This document shows positions 9,199-18,536 of a stretch of 22,807 nt of DNA, piece after piece. Both the position numbers and the translations under genes were made by a program. The notes beneath the pieces were generated by a model, which was not told the DNA's origin, made no database searches, and saw nothing but the letters and a program-made list of their open reading frames with translations. Location: contig LRSR01011219.1 of NCBI GenBank assembly GCA_001579985.1, positions 1 through 22,807 of the forward strand, written 5' to 3'. Source of the DNA: Hypsibius dujardini. Its lineage: Eukaryota; Tardigrada; Eutardigrada; Parachela; Hypsibiidae. Numbering within the stretch: the first letter of the stretch is position 1; every line of letters begins with the position of its first letter.

Positions 9199-10946
9199 AT
9201 GGCAAATCGGATCGCGAAAACTCAGACGTTTATCCTTACCCTTCTCGGATTTCAACCATCCCTTCCCAACTTAGCCTCTTCAAAACAAGGCAACATCCTC
9301 ACCGAGTGGGCTCGCAAAACGGTCGGGCTGGCCATTCTATGCGGCAATCTAACCTGTATCCTCTTGTCGGTTGTTCAGGCGACCCTCTTGATCCTCACGC
9401 TGCACAGCAACCAGTCGATGCTGATCTATCTGTTTTCCCTATCCCCCGGCTTCTTCACGACAGCCCGGCCGTTCTACGTCCTGGCACTGGCATTCCACCG
9501 AAAGAGACCCCAATTCCAGCGGCTCCGCAAAACAGCGGAAAAATTTATCCAGGCAGTACAGCATTGTTGCAACAATGATTCCGATGGCCAAAAAATTTCA
9601 GCCGGTCATCGTAAGGCATCTCTATGGTGGTTCGTCATAACGGCCACATGGATAGTCATTTGGTACGCCTGGTACCAGAAAATTTGCTACGAATGGTGGT
9701 ACATTCCGTATCCGGGAGCATCTTCCAATTTCACGGCACCGTACTGGACGCACAATTTGCTGCAACCGCTGCCGGTTTATCTCGCGATCTGGCAGTTTCT
9801 CATTCTTGGGTTCGTTTTCTCCGTCTGCCCGTACATCCTCTCGCAGCAGGTGCTGGGCGTCCTCATTCTCCACGCAGCGCTCCTCAAGAGCGGTTTGAGA
9901 CAAGTCAACGTGCAAATTGAAGAGACAATTGAAAATTACGATCATTATTCGTTGCGGGAGCTGGAAACGCGGCTGCAGCACTGGAAGAGAGCGGTCGCGA
10001 TATCGCGCGACTTGTGTGGCCAGCTGAACGGGTATTTCAATTGGATCGTCCTCGGAATATACGGGCTGGACTTAATGACGGTCTTCGGGTATGGAACAAA
10101 TATTATGATGGTGCCCTTGCCGCGATTCGAATATTACGCTTTTTACGGCGTCTGTGTGTTGTTATTTGGCTCGAATATAATTGTTGCGTTAACACCGCTA
10201 GTGTTTGCCCATGAACAGGTAAGTACACGAATATAATAAAGCGTCCATGTCGAGTAGAATCCGTCGGTCCGTCCGACTTCCACCAAATTCATCAAAAAGA
10301 GACAGGCAAACAGACAGACAGACAGACAGGCGAGTAGGCAGACAAACAGACACAGATGTATCTCCTTGTAATCTAGAAAGTACTGCGTAGTAGTTGAAGT
10401 CGCGATACGAGCACTATTTTTTTATCCGAATTAATCGGGATTACGGATGACCTTTTTCGACTGATGATCTTGTGTTACCGTAGAGTGTCTGTATCAGTGC
10501 CAACATCCAATGTCTCATCGATCGGGTCGAGTCCGATGCTATGGCAAATAACAGTCAAACCACTAAGGAGGTAGGCATGATTCAAAATCGCTGAACTTTC
10601 ACGGCACATTTGTGTACTTATTTCTTGCTCTAGGGATTCATAAAAGCCGTCGAGGAATTGGCTCGTCTGGAGTCGAGCAATCGCACATATGCATGTCTCT
10701 TCCACGGGGGCGACTTGTTTTACGTCACACGGGCATTGTTGACTGGTGTAGGCAGATTACCTTTTTTTCTAATTTGCAGTTTAATAGACGAATAAAATGC
10801 AAAATCGCACGACCGTTTGACCGATTCTTTCTTCGTAGACCTGCACATTAGTTCTATCGCTGCTGATCGTCACTCAAGAATTGTTTACACAAAGCGGGGA
10901 CAGCAACACCGTTGGCGAATCCTGCAAGGCAAATCAAACAACCTAA
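9199..10946 (+). CDS. Gustatory-receptor-like 7TM protein, copy 2 (4 exons, 442 aa)
   Basis: Exons at 9199-10218, 10484-10570, 10634-10747 and 10839-10946, all joined in phase 0, giving 340+29+38+35 residues. Donors are gtaagt, gtaggc and gtaggc; acceptors end in ccgtag, gctctag and ttcgtag. Exon 1 has exactly the same length as in the other copies and no stop or indel breaks it. The seven hydrophobic segments match copy 1. The loop after TM3 is strongly changed (YQKICYEWWYIPYPG) but keeps the sequon (N-F-T). The protein ends one residue earlier than copy 1. Residues 1-50 are closest to copy 1, whereas exons 2 and 3 are almost identical to copy 3. Chemosensory function is inferred from the family; intactness suggests a working gene. 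Confidence 0.75.
10300..10353 (+). repeat. CAGA microsatellite in intron 1 of receptor 2
   Basis: Shortest of the three intron-1 CAGA tracts, in the same position relative to the donor as in copies 1 and 3. Confidence 0.85.
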
Positions 10947-11018
10947 TAACTTTCCTTTCCCGATCAAGCCAAATCTGACACCACAAGAAAAAGAAAACGC
11001 TATATTTAGTTATTATTT

Positions 11019-11143
11019 TGGTATTGAGAAGCGAAGGTAGCGTAAAATTCGATGAAGATGTCGTTCAGAAAATTTACTCAAATTTCTTTCGAGCGTTGTT
11101 GTGTGCCCCTGATACGTTTTTTTGCAATTACTTTTGCATGTAG
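11019..11143 (+). pseudogene. Copy of exon-1 end and intron 1 of the gene at 18537
   Basis: The stretch beginning ttggtattgagaagcgaagg aligns with about 18687-18803: the last codons of exon 1, its donor (gtagcgtaaa) and intron 1 as far as ttttgcatg. It is in the same orientation as the source. It is joined directly to a copy of a second gene at about 11145. Confidence 0.85.
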
Positions 11144-11617
11144 TCATTCACACTTGTACGCGTCTTTTCCCACTAAATCATCTGGATCGTATTCATCGCC
11201 AGATGATGATCCTTCTTCAAAATAATCTAGCTCTGAGGTCGTTTGCAACGCTTTAGTCGGCGGAAGCGGTAAGGGAAGAAGCGAATAGTCAGGGACGTCT
11301 CTCCTTGGGAGCAACATTTCACGCATCAGAGGATGTACAAAGTCAGCCTTTTTTGTATCATCTTTTGAATCCATGGAGTGGGAAGGCTCCAAATCGGTTG
11401 AATCAATCTTACTGGAAATGGGATGATGAGGTGCCAGTTTCTTAGTCGAGGTGTGATGAGAAGACTCCTTGCATGAGCGCTTCCGGGAGGCTTTGAACGT
11501 GCTGATAGCCTGCATGGCTAGCTGCAACATATCCGCCTGCTTCTTCTTCTTTCGTCGGGCTTTCTCGTCCCCTGCAGTGCTCAACGAGTCAACGGGGGAG
11601 CTTCTGTGAAACCGCAT
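11144..11617 (-). pseudogene. Truncated duplicate of the zinc-finger gene at 21348-22493
   Basis: The minus strand encodes residues equivalent to about 86-236 of the 381-aa protein, still open and nearly identical. Substitutions seen include E-to-Q, A-to-T, V-to-A and a change of MGEAA to VGKDA. The copy stops one codon after the first finger cysteine (KCE then TGA), so the zinc finger is cut. It starts with six foreign residues (MRFHRS). It lacks both the N-terminal 85 residues and the whole C-terminal third. Near-identity indicates a recent event. An open frame of this kind could be translated, but no function is supported. Confidence 0.85.
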
Positions 11618-11629
11618 CTACTCACAGAC

Positions 11630-11908
11630 ATCAGCCGGTTGATTCTGTAGCAGATAAGCCGGTATGAGATTTCTCATTGCAAGTGGCGCCCTGCAGCCTG
11701 AACAAATGTTTTGTCCGCGAATGTTTTCTAGTCGCTCGCATTTTAATACAAATCAGATTCTTGCTTGTTTCATGTCAAAACTAAATTAAACCATTATTTG
11801 TAATGTTTTAGAAATCTGAAAGGAGGGTTAACTCTCCGTACACGTAGTTCGGTTTCGAAATGAGTGAACCGATTTATCCAACCAAGTGGAGGGTGAGCTG
11901 AAATACAG
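11630..11908. mobile_element. Dispersed non-coding repeat, copy B
   Basis: Aligns with 4675-4995 in the same orientation. It follows the chimeric gene duplicate almost without a gap, so the duplicate and this element may have moved together. Confidence 0.7.
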
Positions 11909-11918
11909 AGATACGCGC

Positions 11919-11958
11919 CGAGGGGGGGGGGTGTTTTGTTGGTCTAAAACCCCCCTCG
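11919..11958. repeat. Short G-run/C-run hairpin
   Basis: cgaggggggg.. at 11919 pairs with ccccctcg ending at 11958 around a tgttttgttggtctaaaa loop. It may be the tip of a small element; nothing more can be assigned. Confidence 0.5.
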
Positions 11959-12211
11959 AAAGTAAAAAAAGTGCCCTAAGGGTTCCCCATTTAGAGAAAA
12001 AACTATGATGAAGAATTGTCATACAATACTCCCCCCTTACGTTCTATCGGAAATATTTCGGATACAATAAAAAATAAATTTCAGAAAAAATAACACTCCC
12101 CCTCAAATCAAAGATCGGCGAGCCCATCAGAATACGGCTCGTTATGTATTGAAATATCTCGCTTGTTAAGCGAGAAAACTACTGCTCCGAATGGTTCGGA
12201 AAAAAGCATTA

Positions 12212-12491
12212 CCGTATTCCCCCGATCTCAAGGGACAGTTAAGCCCCACCCCCTCCAGTCATCGGTTGACTGTTCAATGAGATTCACTGTGTCGTGATTG
12301 GTTGAAATTTAAGCGCAACTGGGCAGCGATTGATTGATTGATTAAGCGGGATTTCTTGACGCACAAATTAGATCAGTTGATTGATTGATTGTAGGTAAAC
12401 AATAGCAAACGGTGATGAACAGATAAGATCCGGGGTGGATCAAATTAACTGGTAGGGCAAAAAAGTGTCCCTTCAGATCGGGGGAATACGG
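12212..12491. mobile_element. Tc1/mariner-type MITE with TA target duplication (280 bp)
   Basis: Terminal inverted repeats of about 25 bp (ccgtattcccccgatctcaa.. at 12212; mirrored by ..gatcgggggaatacgg ending 12491) with one internal mismatch, flanked on both sides by TA (12210-12211 and 12492-12493). The TA duplication and the absence of coding capacity fit a non-autonomous element mobilised by a Tc1/mariner-superfamily transposase. The interior contains gattgattgattga runs. It lies about 40 bp before the left edge of receptor unit 3. Confidence 0.85.
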
Positions 12492-13211
12492 TAACTTTGC
12501 GGCTTTTGTGAGCGCGAAGCGCGAGCAATAGCTTGTACTGATATATTACGTAATTTTGGCCGGCAAAGCGTTCGTGTCATGTGACTGTAATTGTGCAAGT
12601 AGACCCATTCCGCTTAATGATCGGTGTAACTTGTGCGTCACACAGTCCGTACCGTCGGGACACCAAACAACGTTTGACTCCTCCACCATCGTACCGATAG
12701 AGCCAAAGATTTGAACTAACACTCAACATCTCTCATGATCCAGGGAGTTGAAGTTTGCTTTGTGCATCTCGTTACTAGAGCGGTGTTTATTCTGCATTTG
12801 ACTGAGTGGTCCGGATAGGGGCAGGTCCCGATAGGGGCAGGCTCCTACTCTGACGACTTCATGACTCTGTTAGTACTATTGCCGGTCATTGTTTTCCTCG
12901 GGATCTGGCTTAGATGTGCTGTAACACAGTTTCATTTATAAGATTTCTCTATAGGAATACTTCTGTGACCGTAGAGGCACACTGTAATCAGCCGTTTCAT
13001 CACTCCATCTTAAAATTCATAAAATCGGACATTTCAGGTCAACTTATTTCGATAAATGTTAAAATAAATAATATTGCTGATCAAATACGTTGTCAGGATC
13101 CTTGTGCTGATAAAAAGCAATATCGGAGCTAAATTGGCTCTGGTCTCCGCAGTTTTAAGCAGTAGTCTTCGGTATATACGGGAATACTGATCGAGTCCAG
13201 GCAGAGCCGTC

Positions 13212-14318
13212 ATGGCAGACCAGATTGCGAAAACTCAGACGTCTATACTTACTCTTCTTGGATTTCAACCAACCCTCCACAACTTATCCTCTTTGAAAAA
13301 AGGCAACATCCTCGCTGAGTGGGTTCGCAAAACGGTCGGCCTGGCCATTCTCTGCGGCAGTCTGATTTGTATTGTCGTAGCGGCCGTTCAGGCAACCCTC
13401 TGGATCCTCGCGATGCACGCCAACCAGTCGATGCTGATCCTACTGTTTGGCCAGTCCCCCCGCTTCTTCACGGCAGCCCGGCCGTTCTTCGTGCTGGCAC
13501 TGGCATTCCACCGAAAGAGACCCCAATTCCAGCAGCTCCGCAGTGCAGCGGAAAAGTTTATCCAGGCAGTACAACATTGTCGCAACAATGATTCCGATGG
13601 CCCGACAATTTCAGCCGGCCATCGTAAGGCATCTCTATGGTGGTTCATCATAACGGCCACATGGATGGTCATTTGGTACGGCTGGTGCCAGGGAATTACC
13701 TACGAATGGTGGCACATCGGGACTCCCGCAGGGTCGCCCAATTTCACGGCGCCTTATTGGACGTCTAATACGCTGCAACCGTTGCCGATTTATCTCGCGA
13801 TCTGGCAGTTGGTCGTTTTCCAGTTCGTTTTCTCCATCTGCCCGTACATTCTCTCGCAGCAGGTGCTGGGCGTCCTCATTCTCCACGCAGCGCTTCTCAA
13901 AAGCGGTTTGAAACAAGTCAACATGCAAATTGAAGAAACAATTGAAAATTACGAACATTACTCTATGCGGGACCTGGACACGCGGCTGCAGCACTGGAAG
14001 AGGGCGGTCGCGATATCGCGCGACTTGTGTGGCGAGCTGAACGGGTACTTTAATTGGATCGTCCTCGGAATATACGGGCTGGACTTTATGACCGTCTTCG
14101 GGTTCGGGACATGTATTGCAATGGTGCCCACGCCGCGATTAGAATATTACGCTTATTACGGTATCTGTGTGATGATATTTGGCTCGAATATATTTGTCGC
14201 ACTGACACCGCTGGTGTTTGCCCATGAACAGGTCAGTACATACAGAGTAGAATCCATCGATTCGTCCAATTTCCGTTGAATGTGTGCAAAAAAGACAAAC
14301 AGACAGACAGACAAACAA

Positions 14319-14365
<47 letters not shown>

Positions 14366-14964
14366 GGCAGAAATGTCTCCATGTAGTTCAGGAGGTAGTG
14401 TGTAGTGGTTGAAGTCGCGAGACGAGCACTATTTTTTTATCCCAATTAATCGGAAATACTGATAACCTTTTTTGACTGATGACCTTGTGTTACCGTAGAG
14501 TGTCTGTATCAGTGCCAACATCCAAAGTCTCATCGACCGGGTCGAGTCCGATGCTATGGCAAATAACAGTCAGACCACTAAGGAGGTAGGCATGATTCAA
14601 AATTCGCTGAACTTTCACGGCACATGGGTGTACTTGTTTCTTGCTCTAGGGATTCATAAAAGCCGTCGAGGAATTGGCTCGTCTGGAGTCGAGCAATCGC
14701 ACATATGCATGTCTCTTCCACGGGGGCGACTTGTTTTACGTCACACGGGCACTGTTGACTGGTGTAGGTAGATTACTTTTCTAACTTATTTTCAGTTTAA
14801 AAACCAAAATATTGCATAATCTCACAATCGTTAAACCGATTCTTTCTTCGTAGACCTGCACATTAATTCTATCGCTCCTGATCGTCGCTAACGAATTGCT
14901 TACGCAAAGCCGGGAGAGCAGCACGGTTGGTGGATCCTGCGGGACAAATCAAACAACCCGCTAA
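13212..14964 (+). CDS. Gustatory-receptor-like 7TM protein, copy 3 (4 exons, 443 aa)
   Basis: Exons at 13212-14231, 14499-14585, 14650-14763 and 14854-14964 join in phase 0 to give 340+29+38+36 residues. The first donor is gtcagt instead of gtaagt; the others are gtaggc and gtaggt. Hydrophobic profile and the sequon in the loop after TM3 (N-F-T) match the other copies, while that loop is otherwise different (CQGITYEWWHIGTPAGSP). The TM4 to TM5 region (231-300) differs from copy 1 at only three positions, exon 3 is identical in protein to copy 2, and exon 4 again resembles copy 1. No stop or indel is present, so the gene appears intact. A possible AATAAA lies at 15216-15221. Family call as for copy 1: supported by topology and intron layout, with a degenerate TM7 motif. 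Confidence 0.75.
14296..14369 (+). repeat. CAGA microsatellite in intron 1 of receptor 3
   Basis: Third intron-1 CAGA tract, equivalent in position to 2892-2995 and 10300-10353. Confidence 0.9.
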
Positions 14965-15030
14965 TTTTCCTTTCCCGATCAAGCCAAATTTGATACCACA
15001 AGAAAGAGAAAACGTCATATTTCAACTGTG

Positions 15031-15409
15031 AACTCTACTCGCAAAACTAATAAACGATGAAATCGTCGAGAAGCCTACTGCGGCCAGCCACTGAATCAAA
15101 CAAAATCTGTAGCAGACCAAGAGTGCCGGAAATCAAGCTTTGAGCTATATATAACTCAGATTAATTAGGCAAAACGAAATAGCTCTTAATTTTGACTAGG
15201 AGTTCAAGACAACGCAATAAAGTTAAGATGTGGAAGAAACACCACAAGGAACGAAAAAGTCACAACGGCAGTCACTGCAATAGAAGAGGCGAAGATTATA
15301 AGATTACCGATCATCACCACTTGGAAGATTCCTTCCAAAGAAGTAAATTGCGATTTCACATAAAGTGACGAGGATTGCAGCACTTCAGATTAAAAGATCA
15401 CCACAGCAT
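15031..15409. other. Spacer between receptor 3 and the next gene
   Basis: A-rich, low-complexity sequence without a convincing frame. It probably contains the 3' ends of the receptor on the plus strand (AATAAA at 15216) and of the gene on the minus strand. Confidence 0.4.
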
Positions 15410-15992
15410 TCAGGCAGTCCGGGTGGATGAGGCGCTGCCAGTTGGCGACGAATTGTCTCGCTGCTCCTGCATGTACCGAGCACGCCGCGTACGACCCAGA
15501 ATGTGCATCCGGTTGCCTCCCGCCACCGCACTCTTCGACCGAAATGCCTCGCCGACAATCATCTGCTGTTGCATTTCTTCCGCACGGCCCGAGATCTGCT
15601 CCCCACGTCCGGTATCCGAGGACTGCTCGCGGCGACGTCCAATGTCTGGGAACTGAGCCAGACGTTCCAAATTGGCGTTCAGATGGATCATCGTCTCACT
15701 GTTCTCATCTTCCTCCTCTTCCAGTTCGGCTTCAATCACCGGCTCCACCGCTGAGAATATATGAAAAAAAGAAAAAATTAGTGAAACGCGTATCTGCTGT
15801 GACGTTTACGGCTGACGTGCGCCAGTTGACGCACCAGGAACAACCCCACCACAACTGTACAAGGACTGTGAGGCAGGCGCTCCACCCGCGACGCAGTCAA
15901 ATTCCACGAAGAAGCGTCCCATCGGATCTTCGTAGCCTTGGTAGTTGTGCATCATTATAGATTTCAGGGCGTGCGGATCCCGGATGATCGAT
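15410..15992 (-). CDS. Unrecognised protein, last two exons
   Basis: Two minus-strand exons can be joined: 15992-15886 (acceptor cctttttag; encodes SIIRDPHALKSIMMHNYQGY then EDPMGRFFVEFDC) and 15750-15410 (acceptor atattctcag; encodes an acidic stretch EAELEEEEDE, a Gln/Arg-rich region with QQQMIVGEAFRSK and a basic tail GRTRRARYMQEQ, ending in TGA). The join G/gtggag keeps the frame; the donor is weak and a second in-phase one exists slightly downstream. The first coding exon is not identified. Exon phase would permit splicing from an in-frame donor (cacg/gtatac) in the last exon of the GTSF1-like gene upstream, so a longer shared transcript cannot be excluded. I do not recognise the family. 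Codon-like composition over more than 100 codons is the main support. Confidence 0.45.
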
Positions 15993-16133
15993 CTAAAAAG
16001 GCAAAATGTAATTTCCCAGAAAAAGAATGGGCATCAAAAGTATGCCCACCATCAGATACCACTTGAGATTAAAACAGAATAGGAGTGATGACATCACTCG
16101 GTCGCCACCACAAGCGTCCTTTAACTACATTAG

Positions 16134-16348
16134 ACCGACAGGCAGGCAGATAGGGAGGCAGAGAGGCAAACAGATAACATCCAAACTGATAAACTGATAA
16201 ACTGACAGACAGATAAACAGATAAAAAGACAAACAGGCAGAGAGGTATACAGGTAAACAGGCAGGTAAACAGGCAGGCAGGCAAGCAGGCAGGCAAGCAG
16301 GCAAGCAGGCAGGCAAGCAGGCAAGCAGGCAGGCGCAGGCAGGCAGAA
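16134..16348 (+). repeat. CAGG/CAAG/CAGA low-complexity tract
   Basis: Degenerate (CAGG)n and (CAAG)n runs with a purer core at about 16258-16342. Frames across it encode only CLPACLPA-type repeats. Unlike the CAGA tracts in the receptor units, this one is CAGG-rich. Confidence 0.9.
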
Positions 16349-16403
16349 AAACAGACAAAGAACAAATTAAGACCAGTACGGCAAAAAATACACAATGAAC
16401 AAG

Positions 16404-17591
16404 CTATTCGGCCAACATCGATTCACGAAACGATGCGAGAAATGTATCTACCGTATACCGTGGCATGGTGGACCGATTCCACGCTTCTCCTCCACGTAGC
16501 GGTCGCTTTGTGAGCATATTCATGTCAATTGGGTTTTCATCTGGGTGGACCACGTATATCTCATTGGACCCGACGCGTAATTCTTCCTTCACCTTCCCCT
16601 TTGCCATGAGATCCGGCAGTCTAGAAAGAAAAACATCTCAACTTGACACGCAAATAATTTCTTTCAATAATGAAATCGATATTCTCACACCGCAAGTCGC
16701 TCAGTGGGCGCAGGAGCTCGCGGTCGTACGGGCTTCTTGACCTTAACGACAGCTGCAACCGACGGGACAGGCTCCTGCTGCGGAACCTTCGGAAGCACGG
16801 TCGCAGTGCTAGCAGGAGGAGGCTCCACAGTGGCTGGCGGCAGTGCGGGGGCATTTCCCATTGAAGCTTCAACCAAAACACGTGACAAAATTGTAAATGA
16901 TGGAAGAAAAACTACTACTAGTACACCTGGCGCAGATGGATGTGCCTACCCTTGAATACGCGCGGCGGGGCAGCGGTGGCGGTTTCCGATCGCACGACTC
17001 CTTGGTCGGCGTCCACGATACGGACATCCGGACAGCCAGTCACATGGTCGACGAACAGTCGCGCTGGCATGACGTGAGTCGCGTTATAGGGGCACGTGGC
17101 CACCTTAATCTCCGGATGATTCTGGAAAATTTTCAACAAATGTCTAGAAAGATGCATCAGCAGATTGAGGTTAAGTTAAACCGCTCAGGGGCACAGTTGT
17201 GCTTCAGTTTCAACAAAAAATCTGGCTCGTTACCTCTAAATTTTGTAAGTGCTTACAACTCAGTAAGGTGAGAAAGGAGAAAAAGGAGAGACGAGTTACA
17301 TTTAACTTGATTTACTGACTTGGCCCCCCAACCCTCAGTTCGCCAATGCTTAAACATGGCCGAATTTCCCCCTATCCTGCTCCGCATTGCCAATCGACCA
17401 ACTCCACACACCTTCTTGCACTTGAACAAGTGGCCTTCCATTTTGAAGCGGCGAATCTTATGGTCCGGGTCGAAGGGGCAGGTGTACATGGCGTCGTCGC
17501 TTTGGTCGTAGAAGTTGGCGACGGAATATTCCTCGGCTTTCGGGGGCTCCCGGCGGCCTCCTGACGGATTCCCACCTAGACGCTGCGCCAT
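16404..17591 (-). CDS. GTSF1: GTSF1/Asterix-like protein with two CHHC zinc fingers
   Basis: Minus-strand exons 17591-17412, 17121-16950, 16866-16689 and 16620-16404 (phases 0, 1, 2) give 248 residues. Finger 1 is C38-x5-H44-x9-H54-x3-C58 and finger 2 is C70-x5-H76-x9-H86-x3-C90, the exact spacing of the U11-48K/GTSF1 CHHC fingers, and the linker CKK-NHPE matches the family. GTSF1 proteins are small RNA-binding partners of PIWI Argonautes: Drosophila Asterix is needed for nuclear transposon silencing, and mouse GTSF1 stimulates PIWI slicing. After the fingers comes a Pro/Ala/Val-rich stretch (exon 3) and a basic/acidic tail (exon 4). Family members are usually about 160-170 residues. If exon 3 is not spliced, the protein would end at a TGA (16685) after 177 residues and exon 4 would belong to something else; the donor gtgagaat and matching phase favour splicing. 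The start ATG at 17591 is the first in frame. Confidence 0.85.
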
Positions 17592-18536
17592 CAGACCCGC
17601 AAGCGACGGATTTAGTTAAGCACCGGATAAGATGACAGAAATCTCACAGGGAATGGGAATTAGTGCGAAAGTTCGGAGAGAGAAAAATGGCAAACGAAAC
17701 GATTTTTTTTGTCAGCTGATTTTGATGGGAAAACAAGTGCGCCAGTGTCTGCTTGGTGGGGGGGGGCACCATGGTACCGTGCCCCCTGAATTTCAGTCGT
17801 GCTAATGGCTCCCCCCCATAGACTCTCTGTTAAGGAAATGTGCCCTGGACACGCCTTTTTACGCCCTGTGCCCCTGTGCCCGGTAGACTAGGTAGACCCG
17901 GTGCTAGGTAGACTACACTATTGTTAAGGATTTGGAAAAGTCATGTTTAGGGCACGGAAAATAAAAGTGGTGCCCCCCCCCCTGGCCGTGGACCTCAACC
18001 CGATCCTGCAGTGTGCCAACCGATCAGCTATCTTGTGGCAATTACTGCTAAGTCCGAGAACGCCAGCTAATTCGCCGAAATTGGAAACGCGAAAAAGAAC
18101 GGTTAAGCGCTAAAAATAACTTTGCTAAGATTGTTATGCTCACGCAAACGGTAAATTAGATTGCTGTCGTGATAAAAAGAACGATACGGCACTGTTGAAC
18201 AGAGCGCGAGCACTGGGTACGCGGGGGTGACGCAATAAGCAGTTGGTGATTCGGATCGTTGATTGATCGTCCGATTAGTGCGTCATTTCTATTCGAGTAT
18301 AAATCGATTGATTGATTGAACAATTTACTTCTTTCTATCACTACTATTGATAGTCCTGTTTTGTGATCAGTTGATTGATCAGTTCATGCCACAAAACTCG
18401 ATTTGACATTTCATAAACACTTCTTTATTTGTAATTGCTTATTTTCTGATGAATTTGGCATTCATTTTACTGCTTTCGTGGATTATTATTGGTGTAGATG
18501 TGAAATATTTTTATACTTGCTGCACGGACTTTTAAC
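17592..18536. promoter_or_regulatory. Divergent intergenic region between the GTSF1-like and NOL7-like genes
   Basis: The two genes start on opposite strands 945 bp apart, so both promoters should lie here. No TATA box or other element could be assigned with confidence. A poly-G MITE-like element (17757-17982) sits in the half nearer the GTSF1-like gene, and gattgattga words are scattered near 18310 and 18370. Confidence 0.4.
17757..17982. mobile_element. MITE-like element with poly-G terminal repeats
   Basis: ggggggggcacc at the left end and ggtgcccccccc at the right end are inverse complements. Both ends also contain a ccgtgccc/gggcacgg word further in. It is about 226 bp and non-coding. 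The target-site duplication is unclear. Confidence 0.6.

Larger units (their letters stand above)
7180..11015 (+). repeat. Tandem duplication unit 2
   Basis: Direct repeat of unit 1 with a unit-specific segment of about 670 bp (7300-7970) that includes the long CAGA tract. Ends with the same 3' block as the other units (cgatcaagccaaat to gagaaaacg/gaaaacgc). Confidence 0.8.
12531..15030 (+). repeat. Tandem duplication unit 3
   Basis: Aligns with 1070-3660 and 8465-11010. It lacks the SET-MYND-like fragment that precedes the receptor in units 1 and 2, so either its duplication breakpoint was further right or the fragment was deleted. Confidence 0.85.

Noticed and set aside
15427-15960. 177-codon plus-strand frame
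   Set aside because: It is the antisense shadow of the better minus-strand exons at 15410-15750 and crosses their splice sites.
16000-16075. Hydrophobic minus-strand stretch WYLMVGILLMPILFLGNY as a membrane exon
   Set aside because: It ends in the TAG that serves as acceptor for the next exon and no donor closes it, so it is more likely intron sequence.
16069-16395. Minus-strand frames of the CLPACLPACL type
   Set aside because: Direct translation of the CAGG/CAAG low-complexity tract, not a protein.
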